A stretch of DNA of 64,000 nucleotides from Gymnogyps californianus (taxonomy: Eukaryota > Chordata > Aves > Accipitriformes > Cathartidae): assembly GCF_018139145.2 (NCBI RefSeq), contig NC_059476.1:16303543-16367542 (forward strand). The letters run 5' to 3'. Positions 1-9,452 of this stretch are shown one piece after another. Under the pieces are notes generated by a model, which saw nothing but the letters and a program-made list of their open reading frames with translations, was not told where the DNA came from and made no database searches. The position numbers and the translations under genes were made by a program. Every line of letters begins with the position of its first letter. Positions within the stretch are counted from its first letter, which is position 1.

Positions 1-1600
1 TTCACACCATCAACTAGTTAAGCTTCTTCCTGTCAAGTCCATCTAGAAAAGTGTCACATGCTTCCACCTCCATCTGTTCACACCATTTTTCCAAATTAGT
101 TTTTTCATTTCATCACGCTTCCTTTCCATATTCCTGGCTACAATGCCCAGCTCTCTCATGTCAGAAAGTCTCTTTGGGTTTTCACTTTTCAAGCCCTTCA
201 GAATCCATCCCACCTAGTTTACCATGAAATATTCCGCACTGCCTCTACACTCCCACCTAAAAGCTCATGCCACTTGAAGACCTTTTCAGATGTCTTCCTT
301 TTGAAGAAAAACACTCTCCCTGTAACCTTCCCCTACCCTTTTCCTATGGCTTCAGCTGTCGGTGTGGATCCAAGGCCCATGCTGAATACAGTGCAGCTGC
401 ATGACCTTGGCTCCGACTTTTGAGGAAGCTGCTACGTTCTAAGAAGCTGCACAGTAGAGCCACACCAAGATAAGAAAAGTAGAGCTGCAGAGAGGGAACA
501 TTTTTGAGATATGGACCATTAGTAGCACAAGCACTCAGGAGGAAAAACACAAACATAAAAAGGTTTAAGTCCTAAAACAAACAAACAAACAAAACCACCA
601 GGAAGCCAGAATATAGCAACTCAGCAACTTTGAGCAGCAGAGGCTGACCCTTCCCCTCCTGAGCGATGTCTGCATGGCTGCCTGGTGTGTTAGCAGGGGT
701 GGTGAGCAGATGAATGCTTAGCCTAGCAGCTCATTAAAGCCCCACTGTTTCTTTTGTGCATGCTAGCCAATAACTGTTTAACATTTTTACGTTGTATGTA
801 TGTACCCTGCTTGCAAAGTCTCTTTGCACACAGCAGAAAGTGCCCTAAGTGACACAGACAGAGGATTACGCTATTATTATTGGAAAACCAAACCGATGTC
901 CTTTTTTCCCCTCCCTGAAATTCCTCTTAAAAATTTTTGTCACACTTCCTACTAGAGCTCAGACAGCTGGTGAACTGCAATCACCACATATCGCAACGAT
1001 CCAAATTATCTTATTGCTTTGCATATTCCACCCACCTGCTCAGCCCGAATTGGCTCTCATTATATATTCAGATTACAGTCTCTGCTTAAGAGCAAACTTT
1101 CTTACAGTGACATACGCAACAGCGTTTTGACTGAGGCTACAAGCTTGCTTATGCAGCAAGCTGCCTCTGCCTTCAGCATAATAAACGTAACAAGTTCCCA
1201 CTCCTTTACCATTGTTTACTGCTCCCCTTTGCTTTGCCAATACAAGTGCTTGTAGGACCGTGAGGTAAAACGGATAATTAGAATGATCAATGACCAAAGA
1301 ATATGCCCTGCTCACTCTTTTTCTAGAAAGAGTTATCTTGAACCCAAGTCATGGCAGCAGCCAGCTGACACCGTGGCCCATGAGCAGCTGCACCAGCACA
1401 GCCAAAGGGTTGGGCAACTCCAGCCTGCTGCGAGGCCTCCTCAGGCAAGGCAGCCCTCACTGCAGGGCACCCAAAGGCACTTACTGCGGTAAGGCGTTAT
1501 TACCGGTAACGGCAGCGCTGCAGGCAGGCGGGGAAAAGAGCGACAACTTCTTAAGCAACAGACTTGTGTAAAACTACTCCCGCACGCCCAAAGTCTCCAG
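1..1600. other. Non-coding AT-richer flank, probably intron 1 of the leftward (ARMH3-like) transcript
   Basis: No reading frame here resembles a known protein and I see no convincing exon on either strand. An (AAAC)n simple repeat lies at about 575-595. Because a minus-strand splice donor lies at 2114, this stretch is most simply the start of a large first intron. That is inference; the matching acceptor would be outside the window. Confidence 0.5.
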
Positions 1601-1941
1601 GAGGCGGCCAGGCCTCACGCAGGGCAGGGTGAGCCGCGAGGGGCCCGGACACCGCCCGGGGTCACCGGCCCGCGGAAGGGGCTGTGGCAAAGCAGGCTTC
1701 GCCCCCCCCACGCCCCCCCACTGAGCCCCCCCCGGCAAGGTGCCGCCAGCACCGGCTGCCCAAAGGCCGGGGGGAGACTCCCCAGCGCCCCCGAGAGCCG
1801 GGCCTGCGTGGAACCCCCGGCGCGGCCAGCGGGTCGGCGGGCCCCGCTGCCGCCGGGAGACGGTGCCCGGCGAGGCCCCTCAGGGCGGACACCGTCCCCG
1901 ACCCGGGGAGAACCCCCCCCCCCCGGGGCAGCAGAGCCCCA

Positions 1942-1985
1942 GGCGCCGGCGCCGGTGCCGGTGCCGGTGCCGGTGCCGGTGCCGC
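1942..1985. repeat. (GGTGCC)n hexanucleotide repeat
   Basis: About five tandem copies of GGTGCC, preceded by GGCGCC variants, lie inside the CpG island. This is direct reading; no function is implied. Confidence 0.85.
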
Positions 1986-2114
1986 CGCCTCCCCGCCCCG
2001 GGCCCGGGTCGGGGCGACCGCTCAGGAGGGCGGCGGGGGGCGTGGCCTGGCCCCGCGAGGGTGGGGGGGCCACGTCCGCCCCCCCTCCCCCCCCCCGCCA
2101 TCCCCAGCACTTAC

Positions 2115-2210
2115 CTGCGGGCGAGCCGTTCCCCTTCCCAATGCGCAGGCGCCGCCGGCAGCGCTGCGCATGCGCTTCGAGGGGGCCGGGCCGCGCGGCC
2201 CTAGCGCCGC
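2115..2210 (-). other. ARMH3: Putative non-coding first exon of ARMH3, with splice donor
   Basis: On the minus strand the sequence reads CGCAG followed by GTAAGTGC, a near-consensus donor with the exon ending at 2115 and the intron starting at 2114. There is no convincing coding content, so this would be a 5' UTR exon. The name comes only from human gene order, where ARMH3 lies head-to-head with HPS6. No ARMH3 protein sequence is visible in the window. The 5' boundary given is approximate. Confidence 0.45.
2142..2175. promoter_or_regulatory. Two NRF-1-type sites
   Basis: TGCGCATGCGC at 2165-2175 contains the palindromic core GCGCATGCGC and matches the NRF-1 consensus (YGCGCAYGCGCR) closely. 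TGCGCAGGCGCC at 2142-2153 is a second, weaker copy 12 bp away. Both lie immediately upstream of or inside the putative minus-strand first exon. Confidence 0.7.
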
Positions 2211-2720
2211 CGGCACGCGGGGTGGGCGGGGGGCGCTGTCAACGCCGGGCCGCGCCGCCCGCCGGTTCCCCGGGCGGCCCCGGTTCCCGACGGCCGGCGG
2301 GGCGGGCAAGGGCAGCGGCGGGGAGACTCCTCCCCGGGCCGGACGGAGCTCGCCTCTCGCTGAGGAGACTGACACACCCACCCCTCGGTAAAAAATGGCC
2401 CCTCCGCCTGCGAGGTCTCGCAGGCCGCCCCTGGGCCGCGGCCCCGCCGCCCTCCCCGCACCGGCGACGGAAGTAGGAGAGGGGCGGCCCGGGCCGGCGC
2501 GGCGCGGCTCCGCCCGGAAGCCCGCGGCCTCGTGATTGCGCAGCGCCGCGTCGTGTTGAGCCCAGGCGAGCCGCCACCGGCCCGGCCCCGGCGGAGGGGC
2601 GCCCCGTCCCCGGCAGGCAGCCGCCGCGGCAGGTAGGCCCCGCGGGGTCCCGGCGGGAGGCGGGGGGGGTCCCGCGGGTGCCTGGGGAGGCGCAGCAGCG
2701 GGGAATCCCCTCGGGCGGAG

Positions 2721-2939
2721 ATGGGTGTCCGGGGAGCTGGGGGGCGGCAGGTACCTCGCGGGGCTGGTGCCCGCGGAACCGGCTCGCCGGGGGAGGAGGG
2801 TGCCCGGGGGGTCCCTGGGGGTCGGAGGGTCTTCAGAGACCCCGGGGAACAGGGTGCAGTGGGGGGGGGGTCCTGGGAGGGGACTCTGTGGCAGCAGGAG
2901 CTCCGTGCCCCTGCTCCCCCTGGTGCATGCTCTCGGTGA
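2721..2939 (+). other. Candidate upstream ORF 1 before HPS6 (72 codons)
   Basis: An ATG at 2721 opens a 72-codon frame that stops at 2937-2939, 19 nt before the HPS6 start and in a different frame. The peptide is low-complexity Gly/Arg/Pro and resembles nothing I know. It matters only if transcription begins upstream of 2721 and the leader is unspliced. A possible leader donor (CAG followed by GTAGGC, near 2633) could remove it. Confidence 0.35.
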
Positions 2940-2962
2940 CCAGGGCGGGCGCCCCAAGATGA
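2927..2962 (+). other. Candidate upstream ORF 2: 11 codons whose stop overlaps the HPS6 start (ATGA)
   Basis: ATG at 2927 is followed by ten further codons and then TGA at 2960-2962. That TGA shares two bases with the HPS6 ATG at 2959-2961, giving an ATGA overlap. The uORF start context is weak (T at -3), so leaky scanning is also possible. The HPS6 start has a better context (A at -3). Confidence 0.4.
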
Positions 2963-5418
2963 AGCGAGCCGGGATGCTGCGGCAGGTCTCCGACTTCAGT
3001 GACTTCAGCCGAGGCCACTGGCTGCAGGAGCTGCTGAGCCAGGGAGAAGAGCCCAGCCGTGTCCAGTCCAGCCCCGATGGGCAGCACATTCTGGTCCTGC
3101 AGAAGAGCCGGCCACCCCCCCTGCCCCGGGTGATGGCCTTCCAGCACCACGGCATCAGTGGAGCCGACCTGGAGAGGAACTGGCAGCCGCCCCAGCCGGC
3201 CCTTGTGGGACTGCTCTTCCTGCAGAGCCCTGTGACACTGGGCTCCTGGGTACTGGCCATTGTGTGGGAACACGGCCGGACTGAGGTCTGGCACTTTGTG
3301 GTGGCCGTGGGCTGGCAGCTGCTGCAGACACTGGAGCTCTGCCAGGGTGCCCGGGCACGAATCGTCTCCATGTGCAGCCAGGGAGCCAGCCTGGTGTGGT
3401 GTGAGGAGAGACCTCCCCTGGATGCCCACTCAGACATGAGCAAGTGTGCCTTCAGGTTCTGTGTCTGCACCCGTGCTCTGGAGGTGGGGGAGCAAGACGT
3501 GCGGCTGGGCACCGTAAGGATAGTCCTGCACAACAGCCCTGAGTACCAGGTCCTGGCCTCCCCCCAGCACGTCTTCCTGGTGCCTGCCACTGCCAGCTTT
3601 GCCACCACTTCCAAATTCCTCCTCATCTGGCATCCTGAGAAGGCAAAGCTCACCATCACAGCCCCTTCTGCAGGCTTTGTCCACAGCAAGGTGCTGCGCT
3701 CCAGCAGCGAGTCAGACTTCAGGAAGCTCCTGCTCGGTTCTGTGGGTCTTCTCTCAGGTTTGGCACCTCTGGATATTCATACCTCCGCTGTGTCCAACAG
3801 TGGGGGTCTGCTGCTGGTGAGCACGAAGGGTGCTGTGAACATGGTGGAGCCAGATGGGACACAGAGACATATCTTTGACCTGGAGGGGGGCCCCCTGGCC
3901 CAAGGAAGTCCTGTCCAGCTGAAGACCTTTGGCAGCATCCTGGCCTGCGTGCTGGCTGGGGTCCTGTACCTCGTTGACCAGAACAGTGGAAGGCTCATAG
4001 AAAAGAAAATCCTGAGCATGAAAGGGGTGCATTTCCTGGAGTCCCCGGGAGAGGAGGACAGCATCCAGCTCCTCACTCAAACTGGTATCTACAGCTTTAG
4101 CTTCTCCAAACCTGAGGACAGCAGCAGACCTGAGCCATGCCTGGTGGAGATGGTGTTCGAGGAGGCCTGCAGATACTACCAGAGGAGGAGCCTGAGCAGC
4201 TCCAAGCTGACGGTGGAGAAGCTGAAGAAAGGTGGTGTGTTCCAGGCTCCCGTGGCCCTCGCTGCCATCCTGCAGCACAGTCTCTGCCAGAAGCAGAAGC
4301 CAGCCCGAGGCCTCCAAGACACTTATGCCAAGCTGTTGAGCACAATGAACCTGGAACTGCAGAGCTACATGAGCCTGGAGCTCCTCAAGACCTGCGTGGT
4401 GTGTGCCCCAGAGAGTGAGGTGGAAAGCTACTGCGAGGAACTGGTGGAGCAGGAGGTCAGCCGTGTTCTGCGCTCTGATGTGGACAAGGACAACTTGGCC
4501 TACCTGAACTCCATCTTTGCCTCCTTCCCCAAGGCTGCCTGGAAGGCCACGAGGAGCTGCCTGCAGCTGCAGCAGAACGGGGATGGCCTCTTGGTAGCGA
4601 GGGCCACCCCGGAGGTGTGGAAGAAGGTCCTGGGAGGGCCGCAGCAGGAGGAGGTGGGTCAGAATGGGGTGGTCCCGCTCTTTGAGCTCATCTGCACCTC
4701 CTTCCTGAGGTTCAAACCCAAGTGGCTGCCCAGTTTTGTGGAGCTGACCCAGCAGTACGTTAGCATCTCTTGGCCATACAGCAGCAAGGAGGGCCCAGAG
4801 GGCCGGGTGCCACTGTACAAGAGAGCGCTGGGAGTACTGGCCAGGAAGAACAAGCGCAGTGAGGCAGATGATGAGATGGAGCTCGAACTGTTGCTCTGCA
4901 GCAAGAGGCCTAAGGCTGTGCTGCAAGCTCTGCACCTTCTTATCTGCCTGAAGCGGTGGCAGCGGGTGGTGGAGGTAGCAGAGAAGTTCTCCAAGCTCAG
5001 CCCCTTGCTTAACAAGGAGATATTCACCACGCTGCTGGCAGAGTTTGCCCAGCACCGGGAGCTGGACCCTTATCTGGACACACTGTGGCCACTGTGCCCT
5101 GCTGAGCTCACAGCCTCGGACATCCTCACCGTAGTCCTGCAGCACATCCCTCGCTCCCAGGAGGACCCAGTGCCCTTCTCCAGTGAGGGGAACCAGCTGA
5201 CTGTAGGCTTGCTCAAGCCATTGCTGCAAAGGGTTGTGCAGCGTCCCTGTGTCCAGGACGAGATGTACTCGGATGCCTTGCAGAGCCTCACCTTTCCCCC
5301 TCCTACCCCACCCCGAGAGCACAAGATCCCGTCAAAAGCAGCAGCCGATGATGCCCCTCAGCCACCCGTGGCAAGGACTTCCTCCCCCTCGGCACTGGTA
5401 CAGGGTGACACTGCATGA
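2959..5418 (+). CDS. HPS6: HPS6, BLOC-2 complex subunit 3 (Hermansky-Pudlak syndrome 6 protein)
   Basis: Intronless reading frame of 819 aa; human HPS6 is also single-exon, at about 775 aa. HPS6 works with HPS3 and HPS5 in cytosolic BLOC-2, which directs cargo to melanosomes, platelet dense granules and other lysosome-related organelles. Recognition rests on the N-terminus (MKRAGMLRQVSDFSDF) and on segments such as VWCEER and LAYLNSIFASFPKAAW. The N-terminal part looks like a WD/beta-propeller-type fold and the remainder is helical. There is no signal peptide or membrane span, and the tail is Pro/Ser-rich. I chose the ATG at 2959 because it is the first in-frame ATG, matches the conserved MKR start and has A at -3; the frame is open 78 codons further upstream but with no ATG. 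Two candidate uORFs precede it. It converges on the prominin gene. Confidence 0.93.
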   Translation: MKRAGMLRQVSDFSDFSRGHWLQELLSQGEEPSRVQSSPDGQHILVLQKSRPPPLPRVMAFQHHGISGADLERNWQPPQPALVGLLFLQSPVTLGSWVLAIVWEHGRTEVWHFVVAVGWQLLQTLELCQGARARIVSMCSQGASLVWCEERPPLDAHSDMSKCAFRFCVCTRALEVGEQDVRLGTVRIVLHNSPEYQVLASPQHVFLVPATASFATTSKFLLIWHPEKAKLTITAPSAGFVHSKVLRSSSESDFRKLLLGSVGLLSGLAPLDIHTSAVSNSGGLLLVSTKGAVNMVEPDGTQRHIFDLEGGPLAQGSPVQLKTFGSILACVLAGVLYLVDQNSGRLIEKKILSMKGVHFLESPGEEDSIQLLTQTGIYSFSFSKPEDSSRPEPCLVEMVFEEACRYYQRRSLSSSKLTVEKLKKGGVFQAPVALAAILQHSLCQKQKPARGLQDTYAKLLSTMNLELQSYMSLELLKTCVVCAPESEVESYCEELVEQEVSRVLRSDVDKDNLAYLNSIFASFPKAAWKATRSCLQLQQNGDGLLVARATPEVWKKVLGGPQQEEVGQNGVVPLFELICTSFLRFKPKWLPSFVELTQQYVSISWPYSSKEGPEGRVPLYKRALGVLARKNKRSEADDEMELELLLCSKRPKAVLQALHLLICLKRWQRVVEVAEKFSKLSPLLNKEIFTTLLAEFAQHRELDPYLDTLWPLCPAELTASDILTVVLQHIPRSQEDPVPFSSEGNQLTVGLLKPLLQRVVQRPCVQDEMYSDALQSLTFPPPTPPREHKIPSKAAADDAPQPPVARTSSPSALVQGDTA

Positions 5419-6625
5419 GGGGGGGAAGCACAACGGGATCCCAAGCCTTGGGTGCATGAGGAGGGGAAAGCCGCATCCACCCCAGGAAATCCTGCCCTGC
5501 CTGGCAGTACAGAAGCCTGCTCCTTTCTGAAGCCTCCCTGCGGCAGCAGCTCGAAGAGTCAGTTGGGTGGCTGGGGTTGGGAGATCTCATCTGAAGCCAG
5601 GGCAGGCTTTCTGACTATTTCTAGCAAGTGCAATTGTGTGTGCCCCAGTGGAGGAGCAAATGCTGGGTGCATTTGCAGATGAAAGCGCTGGCTGCACTAC
5701 AGGACTACAGAACTGCTCCCTGCCCAAAGCACTTTGTTTTTCATTTGCTTGGCTCCTTTATAACTTCACTTCTACTTCCCTGATCCTCTAGGAGTGGTGG
5801 TGGAGTGGTGGTCAGGGACACACACAGTCTCCCCCCCCCCCCCCCGCCCCAATTCCCTGCTCAGTGGGTTGGGTGGTGCCTCCAAGCTCTGCCTGTGAGA
5901 AACTGGGCATGTTTCTTGCAGTGGGGTCACCGAGTCCTGCTGCTTTGGGCTCAGTCAGATGCTAAATGCCAGTGTGGCGCAGCTTCGGGGTACTGGGGGT
6001 CCCAGCACATGCGCTGGCAGCTGCAGCACTCTGTGCGATGTCTTGCTGCAACTCCTCTGGGATCAATCCTGTAGCTGTGACTGATTGCAGCTACTTAGCC
6101 GAACAGAGCAGCCTAATTCCCTTATCTCTCTATCCCAGACGGTACCTGAACTCTTCTGAGCTGAGAAGCTGGCAGCAGCCTGTGTGAGCTTGGGGCTGGC
6201 CCTGCCTCTCCCTTTCCTTTGTGGAAGCTTAGATTATGCTGCAGGACACCCAGACCCTCTGTTCCCATCTCTCTACCTTTGCCCTTTGCACACAAAGGGG
6301 CTTTGTCAGGGTTGTCTGGCTCATATTGTGCCTCTGTTTGCAAAGTCAGTGTAACTTGAGAGCAGTCATGCAGGAAGATCCAGGTTCCAGCCTCTCTCCG
6401 GTGCTCACTGCCTGGCCCCCTCCTCCAGGAGAGAGACCCTGGCTGTGGCTTTGCCCCTGCATTCCAGGCTGTGGTGTGAAGGAGCTGTCTCTTGCCTTGC
6501 CAGGCTGGCAGAGCCTGGCTGGGATGGGATGGGGGAGATTCACCTGCATTAGTCCTCTTGAGAGTGGGGTTATGTGAGGAAGACAGACTCCTTTTAAAAA
6601 TAAAGGTTCCTAAAGCAGTGCTGGG
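5419..6625 (+). other. HPS6: HPS6 3' UTR with poly(A) signal
   Basis: About 1.2 kb of non-coding sequence follows the TGA. A canonical AATAAA at 6599-6604 is the first good poly(A) signal. The stretch includes a long C-run near 5831-5845. No other gene is seen here. Confidence 0.6.
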
Positions 6626-8990
6626 GAAGTGGTGGATGTTGTGAGGATGTACACCCTCCGGAGGAGGGCAGTTTCATTTTGCTTCTGGTAAAAAGTGGCC
6701 AAGCTCAACTCACTGTGGTACTGCCCAGCGTGGCTCACCGCTGGTACATGCTGGGCTCAGAGATCGAGCTGTGCCCGGACAGCCCATTCCCTCTGTGGTA
6801 CTCAGCTCCTTACCACTATGAAGCCGTGGAGGCAGGAGTCTGCACGGGAGGGCAGGAGTGTGTGTGCTGCAGAGAAGGGCCATGCAGGCGGTGCACGGTT
6901 GTGGCTGGGCCCAAGATAGAGTTGGGGAAGGGAGAAGTTTTTCTCAAGAGCTGCCACTTGTCCCTTTGTTTCTGGCTGGAAAACCAGCAACAGGGAGCAC
7001 CAGGCTGGCCCCAGCCGGAGCCTGCAGCTGCGGGCACGCAGTGGCAGAGCTGCCGTTGGAGGGATCCTGGTTTGTCAGACCGCTGTAAGGATGTGGCAGG
7101 GCCCCCAGACAAGGGCTCGGCTGCAGAAAGTCCCTGTGGTGGAAAAAAGTCTGGCAAAGGGGAAGAGGAACTGCTGCAACGGTTCTCTAGAGGCTGGCTG
7201 GCTATTGATGAGACCTTCCTTATGGCGGGCCTTGTGCTGTGGCCGTGGGGCGCTGCGAGTTTCCCTCCCACGCAAGGGAAGTGGATTCTGGCAGCTGCCG
7301 CTGACATGAGCGGAGGGAGCCTGCCCTGAAAGGAGAGCCAGCGGCAGCCACTGTGGGCATTTTGCAATGAGCCGTCCTCGGCTCTTCCCCGAGCAGCTGC
7401 TGGCCCTGCCTGACGCTGCTCTCGCCTGCCTGCCAAGGCTGCTCACGAGGAGGAGGATGGACCCAGGCCCCTCTCAGAGCCACAGCTTCAGGGACTGAGA
7501 TGCTGCCCTGGAGCAGCACTGAATGGGGAGCTGTGGAGAGCAAGCCCCACACCTTGGCAAAGGCTGTGCAGTAATTTGGGGGGAGATTTTCATTGCCAGG
7601 GCTGGGTTTGGATGCAGGTGGCCACGGTGACGCAGCGAACAAGGAGGGTCAAGCTCCCTGCCTTCCAGCGCTAGCTCTGCAGACCAGAAAAGGCCGTGGC
7701 TGGAGGCTGAGCAGAGAGGGGAGCAGGGAGGGAGCAGTGCCCGCAAAGCCAGCGAGCGGAAACTGAAGCCAGCAGCAGTCCTGCGCGGGCTGGTGTCCCT
7801 GAGGCACAGCAAGGGAAGAGGAAGTGGGGAACACTGTGTGGTGGGGATAGCCTGGGGCTCGGGGATGGAAACCTCCACACGCGGCCCCTAGACAAGCACA
7901 AAACAGTCACAACTCGGGAGGTTGAGGATTTAGGGTGGGGGAGAGCAAAGGCAGAGCAAGTGGAGACAAAACTGAGCTAAATGCTCTCCAGAGGGGTGCT
8001 GGGAAGTCCCGCCCCGAGGACCAGAAAGGGTGGGCATCCCTGGGGGGAGCAGGGGCTGAGCCACCACACAGGACAGATTCGGCTGGGTGATAGGCAAGCA
8101 CGGGGCTCTCTTTGTGGTCAGGACGGGTGCTGCGGGAAGACAGCAGGAGGTAAGGCCAGTGCAGCTTCAGATAACGCCTGAAGGAAAAAATAGTGATCAG
8201 AAGATCTGAAGGCAAATGGAAAGTGATAAAGCAGATACACGTAGCGGAGGGTGAGCTGGCCAGCTTGGCCCCATCGCTCGCTCCAGAGAGACTTGGACTT
8301 TGCAACGAAGGAAACGAGTCAAGCTGCTCACATACATCCCCCGTGCCTGACCCGGCTTTCGGGATGGTTCCTGTGCTTGCACTGAGGAGCAACACAACGC
8401 AACACCTGCGCTTGCCCCACCACAAGTGCAGACGAAGTCGCCCTTGGCTTATCTGTGCATGCAGCTCTCGCCATGCCCATCTGTGCCATGCAGCAGTGTG
8501 GGACATGCAGGGGTGGACACTGCAAGTCCCCATGCCACCATACTCAGTAGAGGGAGGGAGGTGCAGGCTGCGGGCACCCATAAACTAACTGGAAACCCAC
8601 AGATGACACATAGCAGGGTCGCCGGAGGGCACAGGGAGGTGCCCATGCAGTGGGGACAGCATGGCGCGGCACCTCATGGACAGGACGCTCTTGGTGCGGC
8701 TTTTCCCAGTGAAAGACCTGGCACCCACTCAGCCACAGGTGCAAAGGGCTGCCCGGCGAGGGGAACATCACCCAGTCCCAGTGATGCTAAGCAGTGGTCC
8801 TGCATCAACCCATGGGCTGGGTCAGGACTCCAAGAGTTGGCTGTGGGCAGAGCACGCTTGGGGACTGCAGCAAGCAGCTTGGGACTGTCCCAGACACAGC
8901 CCCAGCGTGTGCCAGCAGTGGGGAATCCTCCCTGCCCCTACCCATGCGTCCTTCCATCACAGCCAGACATGAAGAGCGCAGCCACATGCC
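6626..8990. other. Intergenic spacer between convergent HPS6 and prominin genes
   Basis: I find no exon, RNA gene or clear repeat on either strand. The sequence is moderately GC-rich, with purine-rich patches around 7.7-7.8 kb. Confidence 0.6.
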
Positions 8991-9012
8991 TGCAGTGCAC
9001 ACAAATACCCCA

Positions 9013-9018
9013 TTTATT
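9013..9018 (-). other. Poly(A) signal of the prominin gene
   Basis: TTTATT on the plus strand is AATAAA on the minus strand, about 385 nt beyond the prominin stop codon at 9401-9403. It implies a 3' UTR of roughly 0.4 kb. Confidence 0.65.
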
Positions 9019-9400
9019 GTTTGACACCAAAAATCACAGTCTTGGAAAGAGTCAGCCTCCCTGCAAAAATAAATAGTCCCATCTTTCAAGCGAGGGGCCT
9101 GGATGAGCAGGTTCCTGCTGGCCGGCAGCACAGGCTGCAGTGGCATGGATGGTACAAGCTGCCCTGAGCCCACAGGGTCTGGTGGGGGGGGGGTGAAGTC
9201 CCACCTGGGGCAGTGCAAGGGGCGGCACCCCTCCCACACATACCGGGGCATCGTCACATAATGGGAATTGGGGAGGGGGTTTCAGCTGGGAGGTCCCACC
9301 CTGCTCCCCAGTGCCCAGGGAGAAGGCGCAGCAGACAGAGCAGCCGTGTCGATCTCCTCCGTGCCCATCTCCTCCGTGCCTGTGCTGTGGGCAACAGGGG

Positions 9401-9452
9401 CTAATGCCTTGAGGACGGCCGGGGGATTTTGTAGAAGTTGACCATGGGTGGC
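9401..9452 (-). CDS. PROM3: Last prominin exon (C-terminus)
   Basis: The acceptor TTTTGCAG precedes an exon encoding [16 protein letters not shown] and TAG. It is in phase with the microexon. The short basic tail is diverged from PROM1. Confidence 0.75.

Larger units (their letters stand above)
1620..2700. promoter_or_regulatory. CpG-island bidirectional promoter between ARMH3-like (-) and HPS6 (+)
   Basis: The stretch is extremely GC- and CpG-rich compared with the 1.6 kb to its left. It lies between a minus-strand splice donor at 2114 and the HPS6 coding start at 2959. Two NRF-1-type motifs sit near its middle, and no TATA box is obvious. In human, ARMH3 (C10orf76) and HPS6 are transcribed divergently from neighbouring promoters, so the arrangement fits. 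Exact transcription starts cannot be read from sequence. Confidence 0.7.

Noticed and set aside
1..1600. Coding exons of ARMH3 on the minus strand
   Set aside because: No translated stretch resembled ARMH3; only the first-exon donor at 2114 supports that gene.
2022..3689. Long open frame (555 codons) antisense to HPS6 and its CpG island
   Set aside because: It is a shadow of GC-rich sequence: codon content mirrors the HPS6 frame, composition is low-complexity Arg/Pro/Gly in its second half, and it resembles no family.
3754..5322. 522-codon frame antisense to HPS6
   Set aside because: It lies entirely within the conserved HPS6 coding exon on the opposite strand and resembles no known protein.
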